From Desulfocapsa sp. (GTDB taxonomy: Bacteria > Desulfobacterota > Desulfobulbia > Desulfobulbales > Desulfocapsaceae), in NCBI GenBank assembly GCA_013792135.1, contig VMSP01000047.1:1-40000 (forward strand): a DNA stretch of 40,000 nucleotides, given 5' to 3'. Position 1 is the first letter of the stretch. Every line of letters begins with the position of its first letter. The position numbers and the translations under genes were made by a program. Below the pieces are notes generated by a model that was not told where the DNA came from, did no database searches, and saw only the letters and a program-made list of their open reading frames with translations. Of the stretch, positions 26,282-34,813 are shown piece after piece.

Positions 26282-26482
26282 ATGGCTGAAGGTACAGTAA
26301 AATGGTTTAACGATTCTAAAGGTTTTGGTTTTATTGAGCAGGATGGCGGAAAAGATGTTTTCGTTCATCACTCCGCAATCCAGGGCGACGGTTTCAAGTC
26401 CCTTGACGAGGGCGCACGCGTCAAATTTGACGTGGTTGATGGTGCCAAAGGCCCGGCAGCTGAGAATGTTGTCAAGCTGTAA
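26282..26482 (+). CDS. CspA-family cold-shock protein, copy 2
   Basis: Tandem duplicate of the preceding gene, 66 aa and identical except for Gly at the residue after AIQ. RNP1 and RNP2 are intact, so both copies should bind RNA. The nucleotide sequence is nearly the same over the first 100 bases of coding sequence and diverges at synonymous sites later. It is followed by a strong terminator, so it may be transcribed alone or with copy 1. Confidence 0.97.
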   Translation: MAEGTVKWFNDSKGFGFIEQDGGKDVFVHHSAIQGDGFKSLDEGARVKFDVVDGAKGPAAENVVKL

Positions 26483-26495
26483 GACCGCTTAGATA

Positions 26496-26531
26496 AAAAA
26501 AAAAGCCCCGCATACATGCGGGGCTTTTTTT
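26496..26531 (+). terminator. Rho-independent terminator after csp copy 2
   Basis: A 12-bp stem with AAGCCCCGCA and TGCGGGGCTT at its core closes a four-base loop and is followed by a T-run. A-runs on the other side would let it act in both directions. Confidence 0.92.
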
Positions 26532-26584
26532 ATGTTATCAATACATCCTAAAAAGATTCACAGGATATTGCACAGGAGATTATT

Positions 26585-26746
26585 TTGGCTAAACGAACAA
26601 ACTACCAGGGCGAAAAAAGGTCTAAGGAACTAAATCGATTAAAGAAACAGAACGAAAAGAAAGAGCGGAAAAAGAATACAGAAAACGACCAGCCAGATGA
26701 TATGCCCCAGACAGAAAACGAGTTACCACCGGTAGAAATAGTTTAA
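26585..26746 (+). CDS. Small highly basic protein (TTG start), unknown function
   Basis: A 53-aa protein read from TTG at 26585-26587 with AGGAG six bases upstream. It begins MAKRTNYQGEKRSKELNRLK, is rich in Lys, Arg and Glu up to residue 33, and ends in an acidic, proline-containing tail. It resembles short charged proteins of the form MAK..NY..EKR.KEL..KKK found widely in proteobacteria, whose function I do not know. Charge and position after csp genes suggest an RNA- or ribosome-associated role; this is inference. Confidence 0.7.
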   Translation: MAKRTNYQGEKRSKELNRLKKQNEKKERKKNTENDQPDDMPQTENELPPVEIV

Positions 26747-26780
26747 AAACGACAAGGTCTTTCCCCTCTCAAGACTTTGT
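26745..26780 (-). terminator. Candidate terminator after polA
   Basis: On the minus strand ACAAAGTCTT pairs with AAGACCTTGT (one mismatch) and is followed by CGTTTTT. It lies about 35 bases past the polA stop and overlaps the end of the small basic gene on the other strand. Confidence 0.5.
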
Positions 26781-26816
26781 GAACAGAACGACCCTTGCCC
26801 CTCAGAAAACAACTCA

Positions 26817-29489
26817 TCAAGGTTTAGCCAGGCTTTTTCCCCTCTCAAAATTTACCACAAGAGGCACATCCAGGGCTAAAACATCTTCCATTGCCGGCCT
26901 GACAATCCTTATTGTTTCTTCTATCTCTGCTGCTGGTAATTCAAAGACCAATTCATCATGAATCTGGAGAAGAAGACGGGCTCCAAGCCGTTCCTTCGCC
27001 AGGACCTCGCTCACTTGAATCATGGCCAGCTTCATAATATCGGCCGCCGTTCCCTGTATGGGAGTATTAATGGCAGTACGTTCCGCAAACTCCCGATCAG
27101 CTTTCTTTTTTGCATTAATCTCAGGCAAGATCCGTCGCCGATGCAGCAGAGTAGTCACAAAGCCATCAGCCCTTGCCTTTTCTACAATATCCACCATAAA
27201 TGTCTTGACCCCGCTATACAACTGAAAATAGCGGTCAATAAAAGCCTGAGCCTCTTTCCTGCTGATATTGAGCTGACTGGCAAGTCCGAAACTACTCATG
27301 CCGTAGACAATGCCAAAATTGATGGTCTTGGCCACCCGCCGCATCTCAGGAGTAAGCAGCATCGGTGAGATGGAAAAAAGCTGGGCCGCTGTCCGGGCAT
27401 GGATATCGCCACCGCTCTTAAAGGCCTGAAGCAAAACGGGATCCTGTGAGTAATGGGCCAGAACCCGGAGATCAATCTGTGAATAATCCGCCGACAAAAA
27501 AACGAGTCCTTCTGCCGGAACAAAGGCACCTCGGATACGGTTCCCCTCTTCTGAACGAATAGGGATATTCTGCAGGTTGGGATTACTGGAAGACAGTCTG
27601 CCCGTGGCTGTTACCGTCTGATTATAAGAGGTATGAACCCGGCCTGTTTCCGCATCAATAAGATCTCTCAACTTCTCCACATACGTTGACTGCAGCTTGG
27701 CCAGATTCCGATAATTCATAATCCTTGCCGGCAGCTCATGACTGACGGCTAATTTTTCCAGAACCTTCATATCCGTTGAATAGCCGGTCTTGGTTTTGCG
27801 TCCGGATGGAAGATGCAGCTCGTCAAACAAGATCTCACCCAGTTGTTTGGGAGACTGGATGTTAAACTCTCTGCCGGCAAGCTGATATATTTCCTGTTCA
27901 AGTAGCAACAATTTACCCTTGAATTCGACAGACAACTCATCCAATACTTGCATGGAGACACAGATCCCGGCAAGCTCCATTTCGGCCAGGATCGGTATCA
28001 GGGGGATTTCCACATCAAAGAAAAGGGTGTGCAATTCCAACGTCTGAAGAACAGGTTCACACGTCTGCCAGAGTCGAAGCGCCCCGTAAACATCTTCACA
28101 ACTATAATCCTTGGCCGCCGAAATCTCCACAAAGACGAAGGCATCTTCCCGGCTGTCACCTTGAACCACTTCGGTAAACGAGGTAAGCATCAGGCCAATA
28201 TCCAGACACAAATCATCAAGCTTATAGGAACGCCTGGTGGGTTCAACAAGATAGGCTGCAATCATGGTGTCAATAAGCGGACCGCCAAGACGTATCCCCA
28301 AGTTCTGACGGATCACCGAATAATCATACTTGATATTATGCCCAAGCTTCGGCAGATCCATGTCCTCCAGAAAGGGGCGCAGCCTCTCGGTCACCAGAGC
28401 AAGATCAAGCTGACCAGATAAGCGTTTCCGCTCCCCGTCCTGATGACTCAACGGGATATACCAAGCCTTCTCCAGATCCACACAGATTGAGATGCCGACA
28501 AGTTTTGCCGTCCGCGTACAGATCGAGGTGGTCTCGGTATCGATTACCAGCAGCGATGCCTCTGACAAGTCCTGCACAAGCTTCACTAATTGTTCTTCAC
28601 TCTGAACGAGAGAGAATCCATCAGTGGCAATACGCTCACCCTTCTTTTTCTCCTCAATCAGGCTGGTGAATTCCAGTTTTTTATAGAGGTCCTGCAGTTG
28701 ATCATCATCAGGAGAGGGCAATCTATAGGCCTCTAGGTTTATGGGAAGATCGAGATCCTCCTTGAGGCGAATCAGATCCCTAGACAAGAAAACCGCCTCC
28801 CGGTTCTCCCCCAGACGCTCCTTCATCTTTGATTTTTTCATCCCATCGAGATGTGTATAAATGCCCTCTAGTGTCCCATACTGATTGATCAAGATTCCTG
28901 CAGTCTTGGGACCTATACCTGGAACCCCAGGGATATTATCAGAGCTGTCACCAATCAAGGCGAAACAGTCCAAAAGCTGATCGGGGCCCACCGTATACTT
29001 ATCATGCACCGCCTGACTGTCCATGACCCTGTCCAGCATGGGCTCCCAAACAGTGATCTGCTCACCCACCAGCTGTAGCAGATCCTTGTCACCAGAAACG
29101 ACAATCACCTTATGTCCCTGCCGGCTCAGTTGTCGGGCCGCCGAGGCAATGATATCATCTGCCTCAACCCCGGGTATTTCAAAGGAACAGATATTAAAGG
29201 CTCGTACCAGATCTTTAATATAGGGAATCTGAACCTGCAGATCTTCGGGCATGACGGACCTGTTAGCCTTATATGCGGTATACATCTCATGACGAAACAC
29301 CGGCCCCCTGCTGTCATAGGCCACCGCCAGATAGAGCGGATTTTTCTCCCGCAGAATCCGGCGTAGGATGTTAAAAAATCCAAATACTGCATGGGTGGGC
29401 AACCCCTGACTCGTGGTCAAGGGGGTAATGGCATGATAGGCCCGGTAGATATAGGCGCTGCCATCAATGAGGTACACTTCACTGTTCAC
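26817..29489 (-). CDS. polA: DNA polymerase I
   Basis: Fills gaps and removes RNA primers during replication and repair. All three domains are present in 890 aa. The 5' nuclease runs to about 290, with VVSGDKDLLQL and GDSSDNIPGVPGIG. The 3'-5' exonuclease has intact DEDDy residues (DTET, HNIKYD and YSCED), so proofreading is expected. The polymerase has motif A ADYSQIDLRVLAH, motif B RRVAKTINFGIVYG and motif C QIHDELVFE. The start is GTG at 29487-29489, with GGAG six bases upstream. It follows nadA by 36 bases and may share its transcript. Confidence 0.97.
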   Translation of the reverse strand: MNSEVYLIDGSAYIYRAYHAITPLTTSQGLPTHAVFGFFNILRRILREKNPLYLAVAYDSRGPVFRHEMYTAYKANRSVMPEDLQVQIPYIKDLVRAFNICSFEIPGVEADDIIASAARQLSRQGHKVIVVSGDKDLLQLVGEQITVWEPMLDRVMDSQAVHDKYTVGPDQLLDCFALIGDSSDNIPGVPGIGPKTAGILINQYGTLEGIYTHLDGMKKSKMKERLGENREAVFLSRDLIRLKEDLDLPINLEAYRLPSPDDDQLQDLYKKLEFTSLIEEKKKGERIATDGFSLVQSEEQLVKLVQDLSEASLLVIDTETTSICTRTAKLVGISICVDLEKAWYIPLSHQDGERKRLSGQLDLALVTERLRPFLEDMDLPKLGHNIKYDYSVIRQNLGIRLGGPLIDTMIAAYLVEPTRRSYKLDDLCLDIGLMLTSFTEVVQGDSREDAFVFVEISAAKDYSCEDVYGALRLWQTCEPVLQTLELHTLFFDVEIPLIPILAEMELAGICVSMQVLDELSVEFKGKLLLLEQEIYQLAGREFNIQSPKQLGEILFDELHLPSGRKTKTGYSTDMKVLEKLAVSHELPARIMNYRNLAKLQSTYVEKLRDLIDAETGRVHTSYNQTVTATGRLSSSNPNLQNIPIRSEEGNRIRGAFVPAEGLVFLSADYSQIDLRVLAHYSQDPVLLQAFKSGGDIHARTAAQLFSISPMLLTPEMRRVAKTINFGIVYGMSSFGLASQLNISRKEAQAFIDRYFQLYSGVKTFMVDIVEKARADGFVTTLLHRRRILPEINAKKKADREFAERTAINTPIQGTAADIMKLAMIQVSEVLAKERLGARLLLQIHDELVFELPAAEIEETIRIVRPAMEDVLALDVPLVVNFERGKSLAKP

Positions 29490-29525
29490 AAGATGCTCCG
29501 GAAGAAATGAAAGAGAGGTTCGCGC

Positions 29526-30626
29526 TCAAATATATAGCATCTGCTCAAGAGATTTGCGGGCCGGAATAGCAACATCCGGCGCCACTCGTATCTGATTCAC
29601 CACGGTTCCTGCGGCCAGATTATCCAGAAGCCAGAGCAGATTCACTGGCTGGTTGCGCGCCATGGTTGAACAATGGCAGGATGAGGGAGCAAGAAGATGT
29701 ATCTCCTTGTCCGGATGTTGTCTCTGCAGACGCTCGACCAGATTGATCTCAGTACCAATGGCCCACTTACTGCCGGCTGGTGACTTTTTGACCGCCTCGA
29801 TAATAGCCTCTGTTGATCCATAACGATCAGCTATCTGAACAACATTACTTGCGCACTCGGGATGAACAATAATCTTGATGTCGGGCTCAAGAAGGCGCCA
29901 TCTGCGTACGTGATCGGGCAAAAAGCGCATATGGACTTCACAATATCCATCCCAGAGCAGGATCCTGGCACGCCGTAACTGCTCCACACTGCTTCCACCC
30001 AGGAGCTCCCCCCGATGCCAGACAAGAACCTCCTCTGCTGGTATGCCAAGGGCCAGCGCTGAGTTTCGGCCCAAGTGTTCATCAGGAAAGAAAAAAACCT
30101 TATCCCCCTTTGCCAAGGCCCAGGCAAGCACGCGCTCGGCATTGGAAGAAGTACACACAGAGCCTTCGCGCTCTCCTACAAAGGCCTTGACTGCTGCCGA
30201 GGAATTCACATAAGTAACAGGTACCACGGACAATTCATCCTGAACAACCCCTGCCTGCACCAAATCCCGGTAAGCCATGCTCACCGCCCCCACGGTCGCC
30301 ATGTCAGCCATTGGACAACCGGCATGGAGATGGGGCAACATCACTTTTTGATGAGGTCGTGCAAGAATGTCTGCGGACTCTGCCATAAAGTGAACGCCAC
30401 AGAAGATGATAAATTCCCGATCATGAACTGATGCAGCCTCACGGGCAAGTTTCAGCGAATCCCCTTTAAGATCAGCAAACCGAAAAAGACTTTCCTGCTG
30501 ATAATGATGACAAAGGATGAGTAAGCGGCCGGCCAGCTCTTTTTTCCGCTCCTCTATCCTTAAAAAGATCTCCTGCTCAGGCAGACTAAAATATCCAGCC
30601 TCAATATCGGGTTGTTGCAAAGACAT
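29526..30626 (-). CDS. nadA: Quinolinate synthase
   Basis: NadA condenses iminoaspartate with dihydroxyacetone phosphate to quinolinate, the precursor of NAD; it uses a [4Fe-4S] cluster. The three cluster cysteines are likely C104 (HAGCPMAD), the one in HPECASNVV, and one in the CHC of SSCHCSTMARN. The N-terminal ILCHHYQ motif and VHFMAESADIL are conserved. At 366 aa it is the longer NadA form. GGGAG is 7 bases before ATG. No nadB or nadC is nearby. Confidence 0.95.
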   Translation of the reverse strand: MSLQQPDIEAGYFSLPEQEIFLRIEERKKELAGRLLILCHHYQQESLFRFADLKGDSLKLAREAASVHDREFIIFCGVHFMAESADILARPHQKVMLPHLHAGCPMADMATVGAVSMAYRDLVQAGVVQDELSVVPVTYVNSSAAVKAFVGEREGSVCTSSNAERVLAWALAKGDKVFFFPDEHLGRNSALALGIPAEEVLVWHRGELLGGSSVEQLRRARILLWDGYCEVHMRFLPDHVRRWRLLEPDIKIIVHPECASNVVQIADRYGSTEAIIEAVKKSPAGSKWAIGTEINLVERLQRQHPDKEIHLLAPSSCHCSTMARNQPVNLLWLLDNLAAGTVVNQIRVAPDVAIPARKSLEQMLYI

Positions 30627-30781
30627 GAAGAAACTCCCTCATAAAAATCATTTTTAGACTGGATGCCTTAAAAAATCAGGCTTCAAAATTACTTGTAACG
30701 ATTAAATATATTCATAAAAAACGATTTCTACCACTGCCCGTCTTGTGTGGCAAGAAGAACGAGGGGATTCCTCGCACAGAA

Positions 30782-30820
30782 TAAAAAGGCCCTGCACAGA
30801 ACTATTCCATGCAGGGCCCT
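30782..30820 (-). terminator. Rho-independent terminator after the HPF-cold-shock gene
   Basis: On the minus strand GGCCCTGCA and TGCAGGGCC form a perfect 9-bp stem with a 13-base loop, followed by TTTTTAT. Confidence 0.9.
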
Positions 30821-30843
30821 GATTCTTTTCATCTCTTTTTATA

Positions 30844-31377
30844 CTATCTAACGACGCGCACCCACGACGCCTGAGGCCCTTTATCACCGACGGTCTCTCC
30901 GTACATGACCTCATCTCCTTCTAACAACTTATCCAACGAGATGTCTTTCAAGGCATTTTCGTGAAAATAAATTTCCCGCTCATCAGGGGTGACAATAAAT
31001 CCATAGGATTCAAAAGGTGAAACCTTACGCACCACCCCGAAGCTACCGACCTCAACACTCGCTTCCAGCCCCTTCTGATCTTTTCGTTTTTTTCGCTGGA
31101 TCTCTTTTAACTGAAGAGACAGGACATCAAAGGCTTCAACCAACAGAGCATTCATACTTTCACCCTTTCTGGATACGACAACCGTATCATTTGGTACCGT
31201 TGCAACCAGCTTGAGTTCAAATCCTCCCTCTTTATGGTGTTTCGTTGCCTCAATGGAAACACGAAGATGCAACACAAAGTTCGCATAATGGCGAACAATT
31301 TTTTCTTTTTCTTCTTCTATCCGCTCCTGCCAACCTTTTCGCAACTCTACGTTCCTGGTTTCAACCTTCAGTTCCAT
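30844..31377 (-). CDS. Ribosome-hibernation (HPF/RaiA-like) protein fused to a cold-shock domain
   Basis: 177 aa. Residues 1-100 resemble the S30AE fold of HPF/YfiA/RaiA, which binds the 30S decoding centre and silences ribosomes. Residues 108-177 are a cold-shock domain with RNP-like motifs YGFIVT (125-130) and IYFHE (136-140). I choose ATG 31375-31377 (MELKVETRNV) because GGAGG lies six bases before it; an upstream in-frame start at 31428 would add 17 unrelated residues. It is monocistronic with its own promoter and terminator. Fusions of this type are known; the joint role in cold or energy limitation is inference. Confidence 0.88.
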   Translation of the reverse strand: MELKVETRNVELRKGWQERIEEEKEKIVRHYANFVLHLRVSIEATKHHKEGGFELKLVATVPNDTVVVSRKGESMNALLVEAFDVLSLQLKEIQRKKRKDQKGLEASVEVGSFGVVRKVSPFESYGFIVTPDEREIYFHENALKDISLDKLLEGDEVMYGETVGDKGPQASWVRVVR

Positions 31378-31500
31378 ACAGTTCCTCCATTTATTCACTA
31401 ATGACGATAAAATCAGCGCCATTATCAATGATGCACCCTAAGGCACATTGCCTGGCAAGTTTCCGATCAATTCCCGAAACAAAAACTTACCTTCACTTTC

Positions 31501-31528
31501 ATTATATTCCTCTAAACCTGATAAGCAA
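31501..31528 (-). promoter_or_regulatory. Promoter of the HPF-cold-shock gene
   Basis: On the minus strand TTGCTT (31523-31528), 16 bases and a perfect TATAAT (31501-31506). The leader is about 115 bases. Confidence 0.7.
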
Positions 31529-31536
31529 GTCCTTCG

Positions 31537-31570
31537 CAATTATTTTATCGCAATAAAGAAAAAATAATTG
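31537..31570 (-). promoter_or_regulatory. AT-rich inverted repeat upstream of the HPF promoter
   Basis: CAATTATTTT (31537-31546) and AAAATAATTG (31561-31570) are perfect inverse copies separated by 14 bases, 8 bases upstream of the -35 box. This could be a regulator site, an UP element, or a weak terminator for rodA. Confidence 0.35.
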
Positions 31571-31598
31571 TCACACACCTTACCTGCAGTTGAACTCC

Positions 31599-32732
31599 TC
31601 ACATATCATTACAATCTTCAAGGCTAGAGTCTGTCTGAAAACGCCGCATACTCACATTCATCAATATCCCAATTCCTAGCAGGGTAGTCAACAGAGAAGA
31701 ACCACCATAACTGAATAATGGCAAGGGGATTCCTACCACAGGGAGAAACCCGAGAATCATCAGCAAATTAATCACTGCCTGCCAGAAGATGAGCGCCACA
31801 ACACCAAAGGCAAGAAACAAACCAAAGCGATCTCTTGCTGACATGGCTACATGCAAACCCCAGAATAACAGAAAAAAATAGACCCCTAAGAAAAAGAGAC
31901 TCCCGGAAAATCCCCATTCTTCGCACCAGACAGAAAACGCAAAATCAGTGTGTCTCTCCGGCAGGAAATGAAGATGTCCCTGGGTCCCCTCCATATACCC
32001 TTTACCAAAGATGCCACCACTGCCCACGGCAATCTTAGACTGCAGGATCTGATATCCTTCTCCCAATGAATCCTTCGCTGGATTCAACAAAGTTTCAACC
32101 CTCTGCTTCTGGTAAGGTTTCAGTACATAAAACCAGCCCACCACTGACAAGGCGATACCCGAAAATCCCAAGATCAGATAACTCGACCAGCGAAGTTTAG
32201 CAAAAACCGTCATAGAAATAAAGATGATGACAAACATCAATGCCGTACCCAGATCCGGCTGAATCAGAATCAAGATGAAGGGAATAGCCATAAGAATAAT
32301 AGGCGTGATCAGATCCTGTATAGAATAACCGTTTACCACTTCTTTCCGTGAATAATAACTGGCCAGCGTTATTACCATCATCAACTTGGCAGGCTCAGAA
32401 GGTTGCAACTGAAAAAAACCAAGATTGATCCAACGCTGAGCCCCACCGGCACTATTACCAAAAAAGATAACAAGCGCGAGCAACAATATGACCAGAAGAT
32501 AAACAGGATAATTCCACAAATGGAGCTCCTTATAATCAAAGCTGATCAAAAAGATAATCCCAGCCACGCCCATCAATAAAAGATACCCCTGTTTCTGGTA
32601 AGGCGGCATTCCCCCAAGTGGTGGATAAGAAGCACTGTATAGATTAAGAAAGGCCATGCCACAGACCAGTATCAACAATGACAAGAGGACCCAGTCGAAG
32701 TTCCTTAAAAAACGTCTATCCACACGAAACAT
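31599..32732 (-). CDS. rodA: Rod-shape SEDS peptidoglycan glycosyltransferase RodA
   Basis: RodA polymerises lipid II glycan strands during cell elongation together with PBP2. The 377-aa protein has about ten membrane segments. SEDS motifs include GGAQRWINLGFFQLQPSEPAK, QPDLGTALMF, ERHTDFAFSVWCEEWGF, and GIPLPLFSYGGSSLL at the C-terminus. Last gene of mreBCD-mrdA-rodA; a 155-base gap with repeat copy E lies between it and mrdA. ATG at 32730-32732 has a weak GGA in front. Confidence 0.96.
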   Translation of the reverse strand: MFRVDRRFLRNFDWVLLSLLILVCGMAFLNLYSASYPPLGGMPPYQKQGYLLLMGVAGIIFLISFDYKELHLWNYPVYLLVILLLALVIFFGNSAGGAQRWINLGFFQLQPSEPAKLMMVITLASYYSRKEVVNGYSIQDLITPIILMAIPFILILIQPDLGTALMFVIIFISMTVFAKLRWSSYLILGFSGIALSVVGWFYVLKPYQKQRVETLLNPAKDSLGEGYQILQSKIAVGSGGIFGKGYMEGTQGHLHFLPERHTDFAFSVWCEEWGFSGSLFFLGVYFFLLFWGLHVAMSARDRFGLFLAFGVVALIFWQAVINLLMILGFLPVVGIPLPLFSYGGSSLLTTLLGIGILMNVSMRRFQTDSSLEDCNDM

Positions 32733-32749
32733 TTTTCACCATTCCATTA

Positions 32750-32849
32750 AGCCCTCGTTCAAAACTACTGACTACATTTCAATATCATTAACGGCACAAG
32801 AGACCGTAACAAAATAGATAAAACCATACTTGTCATTTCTCAGCGGACC
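32750..32849 (-). repeat. Dispersed palindromic repeat, copy E
   Basis: On the minus strand it begins GGTCCGCTGAGAAATGAC, has TATTTTGTTACGGTCTC as inner arm, TGCCG 53 bases in, and ends GAGGGCTTAATGG. It lies inside the rod operon between mrdA and rodA. TTAAG is present at both ends and could be a target duplication or chance. Confidence 0.65.
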
Positions 32850-32887
32850 TTAAGAGAACTCCTGGGGAGTTAAAGAAACAAGCAAGC

Positions 32888-34786
32888 TCATTGAATAATG
32901 GCCTTCCTGATTACCTCCACAGCCACCCTGTCAGCAAAATATTTCTGCATAACTGCCTTGGCCACAGGTGCTGCTCCCGAACCTCCATGCAAACCGTGCT
33001 CAACCAGAACGGTTACGGCTATTTCAGGATCTTCGGCCGGGGCGAAACAGGTAAACCAGGCATGGTCCCGATATTTATAAGGAATATCATCTTCCTTGAG
33101 ATGCTTGTACTGTTCCAGACGCACAACTTGCGCGGTTCCTGTCTTACCACCCATATTGATACCCTCAATTCGTGCCGAACGAGCTGTCCCTCTGGCTCCT
33201 TGAATAACCTCGACCATCCCCTCCCGAATCAATGCCAGATATTTTTTTTCATCCTCTTGCATCTCACCTGCCAGTTTTGGTGTAAACGACTCCAAAACTT
33301 TTCCATCCGCATCGGTGACACTTTCAATAAGTTGCGGAAGATAACGTTTCCCTCCGTTGGCAAGCGTTGCTGTCATCTGACAGAGCTGGATCGGAGTGAG
33401 CAGATTAAACCCCTGCCCTATAGCCAGCGACAAGGTCTCTCCATCCTGCCACTTCACCCCATATTTCTTTTTCTTCCACTCTTTTGTCGGGATAAGGCCA
33501 CTCTTTTCATATTCAAGCTCCACCTGGGTCTTCAATCCTAGTCCAAGCTTATTAGCATATTCCGCCAGAGCATCAACCCCTACCCGCATCCCGACCTGAT
33601 AAAAATAGACATCACAGGACTCACTTATAGCACGCCTCAAATCCACAGTTCCGTGCCCACCATGTTTCCAGCAGTTATAACGCCGATTCCCAAAAGAAAG
33701 ATAGCCAGGACAGAAGAAGGTTGTATCCTTGTTTATGACTCCTTTGGCCAATCCTGCCAGTGCAGTAACCATCTTGTAAGTCGAGCCAGGCGGGTACATG
33801 GCCTGCAATGTTTTATTAATTAATGGGTGTTTGGGATTATCCAGAAGCGCATTCCAGTTTTTAGTCGAGATTCCACCTTCAAAGTCCGCCAGATGCAACC
33901 GCGGCGTGGAAGAAAGTACCAGAAGCCGTCCAGTTTTCACCTCCATAGCAACTACAGCTCCTGCTCTTTCATCTGCGTCCATGGTCTCTTCCGCCACCTG
34001 CTGCAGATCTATATCAAGGGTTAAACGCACCTCTTGTCCTGGGACAGGTTCCACGTGGGTCAATAACTGCTGTTCAAAACCACGGGCATTCACTTCTGAA
34101 GAATCACTTCCCTTTTCCCCGCGCAATTCTTTTTCTCTGAGTTTTTCAAGACCCATCTTACCAACCAGATCTCCACCCCGGTAAAAATCAGTATCTGACT
34201 TCTCCAGCTCCATTTTATTGATTTCACCCAGATAGCCAATAATGTGAGCGGCCATATCCCCATAATGATATTCCCGACTGGGAAAGACCTCAATACGAAT
34301 CCCTGGAAATTCATTATTATGCGTTTCCAGATAGGCCAGGGTATCCCAAGTCAGATTCTCCTTTAGGCGAATGGGAATATGTTTCTGCTTACTCTCCGCA
34401 TCTCTGATCCTTTCCCAGAGAACAGAGACATCTTCCTTGAGCACTACGGACAATCGTTTCAGAAGGCCATCAATATCATTAGAATCCTCACGGACAAGCA
34501 CAACATTAAACGAAGGCCGATTCGTCACCAGTTCTTTCCCGTTCCGGTCAATGATATCCCCGCGTGGAGCAGCTATTTCTCGAATCCGTACCCGATTATT
34601 CTCAGCCCTATTTTTATACTCCTCTCCTTTATGAATCTGCAGAAACCAAAGACGCAGGAGAATCATTGCGGCAAAAAAAACAATCACCAACCCAGTACCC
34701 AGGATTCGCTTTCTCAGTGCATCCAAGGCAGCCTGATCGTACTCGGAAATCTCCCCAAGTTCTTTCAGAAAGGTCCATTTAATCAT
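32888..34786 (-). CDS. mrdA: Penicillin-binding protein 2 (elongation transpeptidase)
   Basis: PBP2 cross-links peptidoglycan during rod elongation as partner of RodA. One N-terminal membrane segment is at about residues 29-50. A PBP dimer domain begins near 70 (RGDIIDRNG), and the transpeptidase domain follows. Active-site motifs, numbered from this ATG, are STYK 335-338, SCD 390-392 and KTG 548-550. SxD in place of SxN is normal for PBP2. The frame is also open from TTG at 34804, with AGGG before it, so the start is uncertain by six residues. It follows mreD by 10-30 bases. Confidence 0.95.
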   Translation of the reverse strand: MIKWTFLKELGEISEYDQAALDALRKRILGTGLVIVFFAAMILLRLWFLQIHKGEEYKNRAENNRVRIREIAAPRGDIIDRNGKELVTNRPSFNVVLVREDSNDIDGLLKRLSVVLKEDVSVLWERIRDAESKQKHIPIRLKENLTWDTLAYLETHNNEFPGIRIEVFPSREYHYGDMAAHIIGYLGEINKMELEKSDTDFYRGGDLVGKMGLEKLREKELRGEKGSDSSEVNARGFEQQLLTHVEPVPGQEVRLTLDIDLQQVAEETMDADERAGAVVAMEVKTGRLLVLSSTPRLHLADFEGGISTKNWNALLDNPKHPLINKTLQAMYPPGSTYKMVTALAGLAKGVINKDTTFFCPGYLSFGNRRYNCWKHGGHGTVDLRRAISESCDVYFYQVGMRVGVDALAEYANKLGLGLKTQVELEYEKSGLIPTKEWKKKKYGVKWQDGETLSLAIGQGFNLLTPIQLCQMTATLANGGKRYLPQLIESVTDADGKVLESFTPKLAGEMQEDEKKYLALIREGMVEVIQGARGTARSARIEGINMGGKTGTAQVVRLEQYKHLKEDDIPYKYRDHAWFTCFAPAEDPEIAVTVLVEHGLHGGSGAAPVAKAVMQKYFADRVAVEVIRKAIIQ

Positions 34787-34813
34787 TTTCTTAAGCCCAC
34801 ACAAGTAACCCTA

